Of a stretch of DNA of 36,273 nt, positions 9,747-21,135 are shown one piece after another. Where the stretch lies: NCBI GenBank assembly GCA_000787465.1, contig JSYX01000352.1, positions 1 through 36,273 on the forward strand, given 5' to 3'. The position numbers were made by a program, and so were the translations under genes. The notes beneath the pieces are model-generated. The model saw nothing but the letters and a program-made list of their open reading frames with translations. It ran no database searches and was not told where the DNA came from. This DNA comes from Thermomucor indicae-seudaticae. Lineage: Eukaryota; Mucoromycota; Mucoromycetes; Mucorales; Lichtheimiaceae. How positions within the stretch are numbered: the stretch's first letter is position 1; each line of letters begins with the position of its first letter.

Positions 9747-12327
9747 TTAATATGCTGCAGCGAGTCCGTATTTGCGTGGGTCACTGGCAGCATGAACTGT
9801 TCTGTCTGGCAACCTTCTGACTGCCTGCACGGCTGAACCCCGCTGATGAGGTAGCAGTATCTATAATTGCAAGTAGCCATAAGCTAATAGCCCATGCTGC
9901 CAATGTTCCGAAGATACTTGCATTGTGGCCGCGCTTGCTAAGTTCGTTCAACATTTCGGTGCCGTAGCCATCCTCGAAGATTGCAATATTCGGCATCAGC
10001 TGATGATGAACGCGAGGTGCGTCGATAGCTGTGTATAGGTCCATGCCATAATCCAGTGTATTGACGATAACCTAAAAAAATGTTTAGAAAGTCGAAAGAT
10101 GTCTAATAACAATAGTAGATAGGCATACATTGAGTGTTGCTGTAGGGATCAGCGAGCCGCCTGATGCCCCAACAGCCATTTCAAAAAGACCGTCGCGTTC
10201 AATAATGGTCGGTGTAATGGAAGACAGTGGTCTCTTTCCTGGCTCTATCGATGAAGCGTATTAGAAGACCTATCTGGTCTTTCGGTGATTCATACACATA
10301 CCGACGAAGTTGTGTTCGCTAGGATACAGACCAAACGCATTTGGCTTGCTAATATGGAAGTATTGAGTATGAGCAACCACTGCGGACAACGGCACAGAAG
10401 ATATCATCAATTTACCCCGGGATAGAAAAGTCGTCCATTTCATCGTTGAGAATAACACCTGTTGCCGGATCCATTACTCGCGAACCAAAACCTAAGTTGA
10501 CTGTCGAAGTAAGCGCCACCGCGCCGTCATTCTCATCCACGACGGATAGATGCATAGTTCCATGGGACTCGACATGGTCATACTTTGGATTATAGTACAG
10601 AGGTTCATGTGTGGTGTCCTAGAGAACAGATGGATTATTGCATACAGTTCACTCAAGATCCATTTCAGACTTACATCTGATATGTTTCTTCGGACGAACG
10701 AGGCCCATTCTTTGGTCACGATCTCATCTATCCGTTCTTGGTTCTTCGTAAAGTCGGGATCTCCCATCTCTGTCCGGAACGCAAATCCAAACTTTAAGGC
10801 CTCGATGAATCTGTGCAGGTTGATGTCTACAAATCCTTGGACTCGAAGATTGTATTGCTCCAAGATATTAAGCACGCTTGCAAGCACCGGTCCACTGGTC
10901 GGATTGGAGCAGGTGGTAACCTTGCGGCCATGATAGTAAGTTGTTACTGTCGGTCGAATTACGGGTTGGTAAGACCGCATGTCTTCTAGTGTCATAATGC
11001 CACCGGTTGCTTGTGTCGTGTTGACCAGATGAGCAGCAATTGTACCCTAAACAATATTATAAGAATTCAAACTAATATTCTCATTGACATCGATACTTAC
11101 CGTATAAAATGCGTCAGCGCCTTCTTTTGCAATAGTTTCAAGCGTGTTGGCAAGATTGGGACGCCGGATAATATCTCCTTCTCGAACGAGCGTTCCATTG
11201 GGTGCAAAATCAGCTCTCCATTCGGGTAATAAGAGTAACCAGTCCTTCGACACCTAATGTATCGAGCCATCCACTATTTAGTGAAGGCAATTCCTTAACG
11301 CTGGGAGACCTCCTGACCTCTAATCGTTGTTCTAGCAAACGAGTGGTCTTGAAACCGTCACGCGCAATACGTACAGCAGGCTCAAACAAGACTGACCAAG
11401 GCAAGCTTCCGTGCCTGGATATCATATGAGATATGAACCTGTGGGACACTTTACGTCACAACACCTTACCGTCTATGGGCCATCTCAAAACCACGAACTT
11501 CACCGCTTTGAAACTCAAGTCTCAGTACACGATCGACTTCACTATTTTGGAACTTATCAAACTTACGGAACGGCGACTGATAAGCCTCCATACTTGGCTG
11601 CATCAGGATTATCAACAAACATATCACGATGAGACGCAGCAGGTGCTGTTTCACGGAAATCAATGAACTCGTATGAGCCATTTGGTGACCGAATCAGCAT
11701 GAAACCACCGCTGTCACAAGTTTTCAGTATCACGGGATTGCGTTTGGCTGCAATTCTGCCTCTTACCCTCCAATTCCTGGTAACAGAACGAGTTAATACA
11801 TCTGCAAAGGATACTGCGATAGCGTTACCCATTTACCAGTAGCGAAGCTGTCAATAACTCCTATGCAAAGGGCCGACGCAATGGCCGCATCCACTGCATT
11901 GCCGCCGATCTTCAGAACTTAATCGTGCATAAACTTGCATTTAGTCCCGGAATATGCATAATCTGAACTTGACATACTCTCAAGCCCTGCATTGGAGCAC
12001 TCTTCAGCCTCGACAGCAACTGCTGCACGCGAACCTGTCACTAGACGTCCTTGATACGGTAATGGACCTACTGCGTTTTGTCATAAAGCAGTGTGAACGC
12101 ATGGGGACAAAAGTGAAAGAAAGAACAGATAATGTTATACCTGGCTGCCCGGCTATTATTGCAGTGGCAACTGCACTGGCAACCAGTAGCAGTACTCCTG
12201 CAACCGTGGCAAATAACCAGCCCCGCCTTCGACTAAACGGCCGTCGCTTAGTTTCCGGATTGGGAAGAAGCGGATCTCTTTCCCTGTCGTCGTCGGCTTG
12301 TCCAATACTGTTTTGCTTTTGTGCCAT
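9747..12327 (-). CDS. gamma-glutamyltranspeptidase, membrane-anchored (14 exons)
   Basis: Exons, 5' to 3': 12141-12327, 11978-12034, 11837-11917, 11767-11776, 11567-11710, 11470-11505, 11318-11414, 11101-11253, 10675-11046, 10416-10618, 10302-10348, 10129-10244, 9918-10071, 9747-9832. All are phase-compatible and give 580 residues, the usual length. Residues 1-35 are cytosolic with an acidic dileucine ERDPLL (16-21); one membrane helix lies at about 36-60 (type II). Family motifs follow: GGNAVDAAIA, TGIGGGGFMLIR, FIDFRETAP, then the autocleavage site with the nucleophile Thr400 in HGTMHLSVVDEND, then PGKRPLSSITPT and GASGGS. The enzyme cleaves the gamma-glutamyl bond of glutathione and its conjugates. 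The dileucine suggests AP-3 sorting to the vacuole, as for yeast Ecm38 (inference). Exon 7 could instead end at 11300 through a gttaag donor. The ATG at 12327 is preceded by an in-frame GTG. Confidence 0.92.
11767..11776 (-). other. 10-nt micro-exon of the GGT gene
   Basis: The ten bases gaattggagg lie between an acceptor (ccag) and a donor (gtaaga). They complete the glycine loop TGIGGGGF shared by the family: Gly-Ile-Gly from this exon, and the flanking codons split on both sides. Without it the reading frame breaks. Its flanking introns are 60 nt (11777-11836) and 56 nt (11711-11766). Confidence 0.85.
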
Positions 12328-13560
12328 GTTCACGCAATATCAAAAGGTGTGAAAGAAAGAATAAAAAAGAAAAAGCGGTATCAGCCATAAGAGATCGAAG
12401 ATAAGGCAGCGGGAGAAATGACGGCCCGAGAACCGGGTCCATTGGTCGTCAGCTGCAATCACGCTGTCTGGACTTCGTATGAGCTCATCGGTTTCAGGTT
12501 CGCAATAATCAACCAAACAGCGACAAGGTACGTACACAGACGAACCTTTTTTACTTCTTACGATAAATCTATCCAACAATTTGTCTTCACTCTCTCCGTA
12601 TAAAAGTCCAGGTTCACGCTGTATTTAAATGGATATCTTTGTAAGCACTTCCTTACAGGGAAACAACCTGAAGGGAGTCTGATAAGGTCTGAGGCCTTCC
12701 AGATTTTCAAAGCGACAAGGCTTATGATAGTGCCTCTTTTTATAGGCAAGTAACAATAGCTGACTAATCCTTTGACGGGCATTTACAAGTCCAGGTTAGT
12801 TGTCCTTGTACCGGTATCTTCCCTTGAGCTTTGTGCATCTTGCGTATCTGTCTGCGTTATGGATCAATTCTGTATGATTTCCGCAAGCAATTTGCATCAT
12901 CGCAACTTTTCTATATGCGCTATGTGAATAAACTTCTGCGCCGACGACGAAGTCAAATCGAAGAGTGCACTGACCAGTGTTGGGAAAGCGGATTGTCCGG
13001 AATCCGCAATCCAAAATTCGTCCAATACTGCTCGTCCAGGTACGCAATTTTCGACAAATCGATTTGCTCTCAGTGTCCAATAAACTCCAGAATACACCAA
13101 GCAGCTGTGGAATCTGCCACTTTGCATTGAAAACGGAAAGCGGACCTCGGCAATTCTTGGAGACAAGGTTGCGGATGATGTCCACATTCTAGTGCGTTGT
13201 CAATAAACCGCCCAACTGGCCTTTAATGATAACCACTGTCGAAGAATATTATTCGCTCTTTCACCTGTCCTAGACTGTCCCCCATATGGTTGGCAAGATC
13301 TATTCATATCGTCCTAAGCGTTTCTTCTTGCATATCTTTCTGATAAGGGAGATCGCGAATTCTCATTGTCGAACACTAATTTTTGAGGCATTCATATTAG
13401 GAGGCAAAACCTGACTGCGAAGCAGCACACTATGGCTTGATATAGTAGCCACTTGAACGGAAATCGGAAGCGAACCGCTGTTTCATGAAAATAATCTAAG
13501 TTTGGCGTCCTGGTTCTTCAATGAAGCTGTCGTCCGGTTAATCCCTCATCGCAGTCCAGT
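12328..13560. other. intergenic region upstream of GGT, possible relic coding on the minus strand
   Basis: The proximal few hundred bases must hold the GGT promoter. Between about 12796 and 13200 overlapping open frames occur in several frames of both strands. Minus-strand pieces such as FRTIRFPNTGQCTLRFDF and RAVLDEFWIADSGQSAF look protein-like but shift frame. It may belong to the transposon debris to the right. Nothing is recognised. Confidence 0.35.
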
Positions 13561-13574
13561 TTTTCGTACTTTCC

Positions 13575-14212
13575 AGCTTTATCATAACCCTGAATATAAA
13601 CACCTTCGCCGTTGCAATTCTGCTACGCAGATCCTGTTGCTTTTTCTCGATCGTCCAGTTGACGGGAGCTATTCTCGAGGTTCCGGTTTTATCAAGGATT
13701 CCCTTTGAACCCAACCTCTCATTCTACGTAGATTCAAGCTTGGCATTGCCCCTGATTGGTCTGTCCGGGTCTCCTCGCTTCCGCCCTCTCGCATGTACCA
13801 TGCGCTCTTCATTCACTTTTGCAACCTGAACATCGACAATAAGTCTACGCACGCATGTGCAAGTCTTCAGGCTTAAAACCAGGATAATTACAAGTTTTAT
13901 TTACGAATATCCTCTTCCACGTTTTCTTCCTATGCCGCTCAAAGCCGGCTGCACATCATTCAGCATACATACCACTGTCTCTCTGCAGACCTGATAATGA
14001 CATAGCGATCTGCCCTCAGAAACGACGTTTCAGAGTATGCACAAGGATGCACGTCAATAACATATGGTCCTTCTCTCAGCCGTGCTGGTACAGATCAGCT
14101 GTTACATTTTGAGAGCCTTTACTGATTTTATATCCGCAGAATATCGGCCAATACGAGATCAAATGTTTCACTGCCGATGTATGCATCATGCCGGCATTTC
14201 CAATCGCAATGG
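13575..14212 (-). pseudogene. degraded C-terminal part of a SWIM-finger (Mutator-like) transposase
   Basis: Minus-strand pieces occur in this order. First DWKCRHDAYIGSETFDLVLA (about 14210-14150). Then REGPYVIDVHPCAYSETSFL with RADRYVIIRSAERQWYVC (14088-13963). Then a frame-shifted GFERHRKKTWKRIFV (about 13950-13905), resembling the second half of a SWIM zinc finger (CxC..CxH). Next comes a basic linker ARGRKRGDPDRPIRG. Last is QNCNGEGVYIQGYD near 13620-13578, which looks like a decayed CxxCxGxGH zinc knuckle. This order (SWIM finger, basic linker, knuckle) is what Mutator-like transposases show at their C-termini. Key Cys and His residues are lost and stops separate the pieces, so it is dead. 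The family assignment is tentative. Confidence 0.4.
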
Positions 14213-14461
14213 GAGAAGTTGTAGCAAATTACCTTCATTGAATTGGCAATCACGGTACCGTTGATTATGCAGTAACCTGCAATTGCTTTCTAAACGTCCA
14301 CCTTTGTAAAATGCTGAGCGGAGGATTCATCAGCTCCTGTGACACCTTTGCCTTTGACATGTGAAAAGGAGAAACTCCTCCGCGTCATTCTTTCCCTTTT
14401 TCTTTGCCACCCTTTTGTTTCTTACTTTTTGCTTTTTTCTTCTTTAACTATCCTTTTGAGA

Positions 14462-16967
14462 ATGCTGGATCATCTAGTAGGGAAGCCCTCTGCTAATTGG
14501 AAGCGGACGCAAGTGATTTTAACATTATTTTTCGGGTACGTGTCAATGTTGGATCGATCAATCACCGTACCGCACTTTTTCCAACATGAATTCCTATTTC
14601 TGTGAACGCAGTTCCTGGATACTAAAGAAAGGTGATGCACGGTATCTGCCACGCATACTGCAGAGTCTGAATCAACGCTCTGGTAACCGGAACTGGAGAT
14701 CATCAATGATACACTAGCGGTTTGTTTAACCTTGAGTTAGCCGGGCGTTCTCCTTGGAAGATCGTTCTGGTCTCCTGGTTGGCGTACTATCTACTGCAAA
14801 ACCTGTTCTTACTGCTCGGAATGAATGGTAAATGAACATTTGGTTGTCATTGTCCTTGTGACGTTGCTAAAGATATGACAAATATAGCACCTGAGCCGCT
14901 GACAAGACTGGTCAGACTCATTGAATGGGACTGAATGTCGTCATTCGGCATGTGAGTTCTAACTTTGCTCTATGTAGTACAAACGCAGCTTCTACCGTGC
15001 CACATGGATCCTGACAGCATTGGACGCGGGGTTCTTTACAGCGCAATCATTAAAACCGGAATGGTTGCGACACATTTGCTCTGTCCTCTTTTCCTTCTAT
15101 TATCTGCTTTTTGCAGATGCGGCTGAAGACAAGGTTCGCCGTGTGAGAGCAACCATGTCCGTGGATCAGATGCGCCTTTCATGGGAGAAGGGAGCTGCAA
15201 ATCCGATCCTAGCATTCGCTGCAAAGCTGCTCCGGCCACGCCTGACGATTCGCCGGATTTTGAAGATCGATCGACCCGCCTATCACAAGAATTTCCCGCC
15301 GATTGAGGTATACATTTACTACGCAGGAAAACCAGATACATTCGCCAAGCATAGCACAGTCTTGCTTCAATACCCTGGCGGTGGTTTCGTCTCTATGTCT
15401 CCTCCATGCCATGAAGATGCGATTGCTGCTTGGGCCAACCAAACCGGACTTCCCATCTGCAGTGTAAACTATAGAAAGGCTCCTGAACATCCTTATCCAT
15501 GGCCAGTGGAAGAATGCTTTGATCTGTATGTCGCCTTGGTTCAAAGTCGCGGCACGATCATTGGACTCGAAGGTCAAGAGGATCTCAAAGTTGTTATCCT
15601 TGGCGATTCAGCGTAAGTTTTTGTCCTGTAACATATGTTGACTCCCGAAGATATACGGCCATACTAAGCCATGCTTTAATCAGCGGCGGCAACTTGACAG
15701 CAGCAGTGACGCTAAAGCTTTTAGCTCACAATGAGTATATCAAAACGAAGACGCTTCATGAAGCAAACACAGCCACTGTGAAAGATTGTGCTATCGAATC
15801 CGATATACACAGTCTTGACACTTTGCTACCTGTACCAACGGGTCTAATTCTAATTTATCCTGCATTGGACTTTGAAATGACCTGCTGGATGACCCCAGGA
15901 CAACTGTCTCTCATCCGGTCAGAGTCCACAACGCATATGATCCGGTCAAAGTCGCTACAGAGTTTGCTAGAGTCAAAAGACCATCTTAGCCATGCCAGTC
16001 CTCTTAGCGTTGTACCTGACGTGGAAAAAAAGAGCCTCTTGCAACGTGTCTTGAGCTTGACACCAGCAAAGGAAGAGAAAAAGAAGAAGGTGGCCTCCAA
16101 AGGACGAAATAGCCAACCAACCATTAAAGAACGTGTACATCATCTAAGTAAATCTGCCTGGGCATCGTCTCGCCTTGCCATGACAAGCCGCATGTGCTTC
16201 TTTAATGATCGCATCATCACAGCAGAAATGGTAAGGTAATCATCATGCGGCCGTATATAACACGCGTCTAAATGGTATTTCTTGGGTAGATGCGTGCTAT
16301 GGCTATTCGTAAGTCGCGTAATCGATACGTGCAAATATTGTCTTATTAACCAGGATTTTACATAGTTTATCTCGGTCCTCATGCGTATCCCGATTTCAAA
16401 TCTGATTATCTCTTGTCTCCTGTGGTCGCACCACCTAACTTGCTGGCACAATTCCCAAGAACGTACATGATTTGCGGCGAGAAGGATCCGTTCGTGGACG
16501 ATACGGTCATTTTCGGCGGTCGAATCCGTCAAGCTAAACAGGAGCTACGTCGGAAATTCCAAGCTGAGCCCTATGACCCTCTGCTAGATGAAAACACTGT
16601 TCGAGTTAAATTCTTGGAGGGCATGAGCCATGCTTTTCTGCAGATGATGGCCTTTTTACCGGAAGCACACCAAGCGACAAGGACTATCAGTGACTGGATA
16701 ATGGAGCTCGCTGGTAGCACTACTTCAAATCAGCCAGACGATCTGTCTTCTGACAGCTCGGATTCGGAAACTGTCACTTCCTCGTCCGACACGAGCATTA
16801 CTGCGGCATCGGCGAGTACCAGTAAAGCCGCCAAAGCGGTTGCAACAGCGAGGAATGTCGTTGAAATGGGTGCTATCCATGTCGCCGAGATTGTCACGAC
16901 GGAAACGGATATGATTGCCAGACGCAAAACTGCTCTTGTCAGTGATCTGCTTACTCAGTCGCATTAA
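14462..16967 (+). CDS. membrane-anchored HSL-family alpha/beta hydrolase (esterase/lipase, 7 exons)
   Basis: Exons 14462-14535, 14718-14827, 14888-14910, 14978-15612, 15684-16230, 16290-16308 and 16366-16967 give about 669 residues. The N-terminus has hydrophobic segments (QVILTLFFGGLF, IVLVSWLAYYLLQNLFLLLG, HICSVLFSFYYLLF), so it is probably ER or other membrane bound. The alpha/beta-hydrolase-3 core shows YPGGGF in place of the usual HGGG oxyanion loop, GDSAGGN (the last part formed across the exon 4/5 junction; Ser is the nucleophile), Asp in CGEKDPFVDD and His in GMSHAF. A lysine-rich insert (KEEKKKKVASKG) interrupts the cap region, and a Ser/Thr-rich tail follows residue about 575. Likely substrates are sterol esters or acylglycerols (inference). 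The first three exons and the non-consensus gtcaga donor after exon 3 are less certain than the rest. A CT-rich leader precedes the ATG. Confidence 0.85.
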
Positions 16968-17071
16968 CTGTAGAATTGGTTGTGTAACAGAAGTAAAGGC
17001 ATTTTGCGGAGTGGTTGTCTCCACCCTCCGGACGCATTGTCTCTTTTTCGCCCTTTCGCTTACACGCCCCG

Positions 17072-19375
17072 ATGGAAGACGCGCGGGAGGTGGCAGTGGC
17101 TAAATTAGCCGAATTACTAAAGCATCCAGATGATCTAAACAGCAAAGTTGGACCGCTTGCTCGTAAATTGGCCAAAGAAAAGGCGTCTATTGATGCTCAG
17201 CTTAACACTGGAGTGCAAACGCAACTCGACAATGTACAAGAGGGTTTACAAACTCTAGCGTCATCTCGACAAAACAGCGACAAAATCAAAGCAAACATGC
17301 AACTCATTGACAGACTTTGTTACGAAGCGCAATCAAAGGTCAAGGATTTTCCTCGAATCAACAAGGTAAACAGGTTAACCCTCTGGTAATTGCTCTCGAT
17401 TGGAAAGCTTCACATTGCGTGTCGCTAGATATCCCGCATCCACCAGAACTTCGTCGCAACTCAGCAAAAGGTACAAGCTCTTCAGGAGTTGTATCAACGC
17501 CTAAAAGATATCGAGGACATGTTTGCTCCTATGCAAGAAGACATCTTTGCACCAACCGACGCACTATTGCATGTTCATTATCACCTCTTTAAACTTGAAG
17601 AGTTCCGCGACCAGACAATGCACCAGGCACGGGATTCACCGCACGACGTGATCATAACATTGAAAACGTATTTTAGACGACTTGACGTACTTTCAGACGA
17701 CTTTACGCAGTACTTGTGGCGACTGACTCGCAACCTGCTTCCGCTTGTAGAGCAGGGCTGTGGTTCAACCATCGTGAAACTTGCCAAAATTATAGAATGC
17801 GAAGAACGCGCAGATGAAAAGGCGTTGGCAGCGCGGCAAGCGCAGACGAGTCACCAGGACTTGCAAACCCAGAAGGGTTGGCGTCTGGCGGAAGGCAATC
17901 CACGTACCATCAAGTCGCTTCGCGTCGAATTCTTTGAGCAACTGCATCAATCTCTCCTCGAACATTTTGACGAGCAGCTGGCACCATACAAGGAGGGGGA
18001 CGATTGGGTTGGAGCACTCGATGCGACAGATTTTATCTTTAACGACCTGGAACTGGTATATGACGAGATCGTACCAAAGTTCCCGAAAAAGTACAAGATC
18101 TTTCCGTATTTCGTTTTGGAATATCATCGGCATACCTACGAATTCCTCAATCACATTGTCAGCCAAGAGCTGGATGCGGGCACTATCTTGCGTCTTTTGC
18201 GGTTTGTGCACGACTATTACTCCACAATGAGCACTCGGTTAGGCGTGACAGAGGAATTGTTGGAACCTCAGCTATTGGATGGTCAGGAACAGTCGCTAGT
18301 TGACGAATACTTGAAGCTTGTACGAACCAAACTGGTTGAATGGACATCCAACCTCATGTCATCAGAGTCTCGCGACTTTGTTCAGCGTGAGGAACCCCCA
18401 GATATGGCGCCGGACGGTCAGTATGGCATGACAGGAGCTGTAGACATGTTCCAAATTATCAATCAGCAAATCGACGTCGCCGCTGATGCCAACCAGGGTA
18501 AATTGCTTTACCTGGTAGTCAACGAATGTCACAAGGTGATGAAGGATTCTCAGAGCTTCTGGAAGAAGTTGCTTGCTTCTGAAACACGAAAGCAACTCGA
18601 AGATCCTGAGGGAGTTCCCAAGGGTTTCGTGGAATATGTCATGGCGATGGCAAACGACCAAATCAAATGTGCAGATTTCGCTGAAGAGATTATTAAGCGT
18701 ATCATGCCTTTGGTTGACGGAAAGTACAAGGCTCAGGTTGAAGATAAATTGAAGACAGCAGTCGATGGGTACATGCAAATTGCGGCAAGCGGTCGGGAGT
18801 CCTTACTGGAGGTCACATTCAACGATGTGATGCCCGTATTCCAGGAGCTTTTCACGCAAAAGTGGTATGAACAGCCACTTATACCATCTGTCATTGAGAC
18901 CCTCAAAGATTATTGCGTCGACTTTGCATCTCATTTGAACGGCTTTTTGTTCGAAAAGCTTATCAACGATATGTTGGACCGGTTCATCATGCTCTACTTG
19001 GCAGCGATGCGGCGTAAGAACGCAAAATTCCGGATGGATCTTTGCCTGGACAGGATACAGCAGGACGTTCGTCTTTCTTTTAACTTTTTCGCAAAATACA
19101 AGTCTGTACAAGAACTGGAGGATCGCTTTGATGTTATAGATAAAGTCCATACGCTCCTGGAGAGTAACCGTCGGATGATCTTTGTTGATTATTATTCGCT
19201 ACGGCAAGCATACCCTGATGTACCGCTGGCATTTGTTGAAGACATCTTGAGCAAACGAGACGATCTTGACAAGTCAGCACTCAAAGATATCATTGAAGGA
19301 ATCAAGGCCAAGGCGCGCGAATACGAACCAGATGCTGACACACCGCCAACTATATTTAGTAGAATTAAATGGTGA
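17072..19375 (+). CDS. SEC6: exocyst complex subunit Sec6 (2 exons)
   Basis: Exons 17072-17365 and 17429-19375 (intron 17366-17428) give 746 residues, the normal Sec6 length. The N-terminal quarter is predicted coiled coil (MEDAREVAVAKLAELLKHP onward; VQALQELYQRLKDIEDMF after the splice). The remainder is the helical-bundle Sec6 domain, ending with YYSLRQAYPDVPLAFVEDIL and IFSRIKW. Sec6 is part of the octameric exocyst that tethers post-Golgi vesicles at the plasma membrane; in fungi this means hyphal tips and septa. The start is the first ATG giving a family-like N-terminus, and the frame is open further upstream without another ATG. The gene converges on the MFS transporter gene with about 230 bp between the stops. 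Confidence 0.93.
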
Positions 19376-19601
19376 AAGTCCACCAAGATACCCGCTTAAT
19401 GTAACAACATTAATTCCCCACTTCTTTAATACACTTTCGCATGCTATATGTACTTGCTTGTTAATGTTTGTTTTCCGTAAAGGACTGTGTTCGATAGCAA
19501 TGCAGAGAAGACGATTCGCGCATTAGAGAGTAGTTTACCTTTTTATGATAGAATTAGTTAATTATGTGTATGCTGTAAAAATTACAGATATCACGACTTG
19601 A

Positions 19602-21135
19602 TTATACACTATGCTGTGCTGCTTCGCCTTGTCTGCTTCTCAACATAGAAGGAATGAATCTGTAGAGAAAAAGACAGGAAGCAAACGCTGCGACGATACA
19701 ATGGCCTATGCCCAGGAGTAGAAATGGAGCGCCTTTCATCCACACATCGAACAAGACGCCGCCGACCTTGGAGATGATAATGATACCAATCGTACCACAA
19801 AAAGAATATGCACCCGATACACTACCGCGGATTTCTGGTTTGATATGGTCTTCGCCAATCATGGCCAATCCAGATATGATCATACCTGGCTCAAAAAAGG
19901 TTCCGCTTAGCGAAATGAGCAGGGAACGGACACACAATTATCAAAAGCCTACCATATTCACCGATTGCCAAGAGGACCACGAATGCTTTACTTGCGCTTG
20001 AAGTTGGATCAATGGAGAAGGCAAACGGAATACATCCTACTGCTCCGACAAGTCCAGCTACAACGATTGGTATTTCCTTGGGCAGATATTCACTACCTGC
20101 GGCGAAGAAGGGGGTCGCCACCAATGCGATAGCCTGCGCTATCCCGGTCACTGTCCCCGATGCACTCATGGCCCGATAACACGAGTGGCCCACTTGGCAT
20201 TCTCCTCTGTCGATATAGTATTGATTGATCCACAATGAAATAAAGTTGCTGACGATGACCTCGTCTGCCCGGGCAAAAAAACTGGATAAAAATCCTAACG
20301 CGATACCGGGATCTTTGGCTGCCGTGATGCCGTCGCGCAGCCTTGAAAGAAAGTCGACCCTGCTGCGGCTGCCGGCCAGCGACTTCTTGTGATTGTAGAC
20401 ACGACGAGGCATGAGTTGCCACAGCGCCAGCCCAAGGAACGTCGTGATACCGCCAATGATGCCATAGCCCATATAGATGCTTCCATTTGGAGTAGTAGAC
20501 AAGTGCTCCAGATGTGCAGGCACACTGAATAATACAAAGGCGGCAAAGAGAGCGCCGAGGCCAGAACAGATACCAACAAGGCCCGAGACAAGCCCACCCT
20601 TGCCGTGGATCACCTCCGTCATCATCGCAGCCATCATGACGGTCGTTCCAGCCGAGCCCGCCGAATAGATCAGACGAAGAATGAGGAGTGTCGGATATAC
20701 GTTCGGCGCGTAAGGGTAGGTGATAACACAAACGCCCATGATGACGAGCGATAGGGCAATCACTGTTCTCTTTTGGATGCTGTCGGATAGGACGCCCCAC
20801 ACAACGACGCCAACGACCGCCACGACCTCCGAGTAGGTCGCAAGCGAGCCTGTCATATCTCCTTCGCCGTCTGAAATGCCCAGAATCGCGCTGATCACCC
20901 ATGTTTGTGCAGCCGAAAAGTAGACAATGACAGCCATGGATGAAAAGACAGAGAACAGAAAGAAAAAGAACCGAAGCGGATGGACGTGAGGTGCGAGAGG
21001 GACGAACCAGAGGAATAAATGGGGTGTTGAGTTCGCATCTTGTGCAGGCTCCTCTTGTATGAGTTCTGCGCTGTCCTGGGTATTTGTAGACTGTTTTTCT
21101 ATATGCGGTTGGGGTCCTGAGCCATTCGTCTCCAT
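19602..21135 (-). CDS. MFS transporter, 12 predicted membrane segments (2 exons)
   Basis: Exons 19953-21135 and 19602-19885 (intron 19886-19952) give 488 residues. The ATG at 21135 is used because the longer open frame upstream begins with GTG. The first 45 residues are hydrophilic. Twelve hydrophobic segments follow, six on either side of a central basic loop (QLMPRRVYNHKKSLAGSRSR). The segment 2-3 loop GVLSDSIQKR is a variant of MFS motif A (GxLaDrxGrr), and helix 5 carries GLVSGLVGICSGLGA, a glycine-rich motif C-like helix. Splicing joins AIGEYG to MIISGLAMIGED within helix 10. The substrate cannot be told from the sequence. The promoter region to the left edge of the next gene is shared with the divergent GPI-protein gene. 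Confidence 0.85.

Noticed and set aside
3331..12327. A functional redox/glutathione gene cluster (Yap1, AIM32-like, GGT)
   Set aside because: The genes are separated by unrelated ones (IP6 kinase, retroelement debris), do not share promoters, and clustering of these functions is not known; coincidence is more likely.
20093..20902. A 269-codon minus-strand frame inside the MFS gene
   Set aside because: It is an alternative frame of the MFS coding exon, rich in Arg, His and Cys, without family resemblance.
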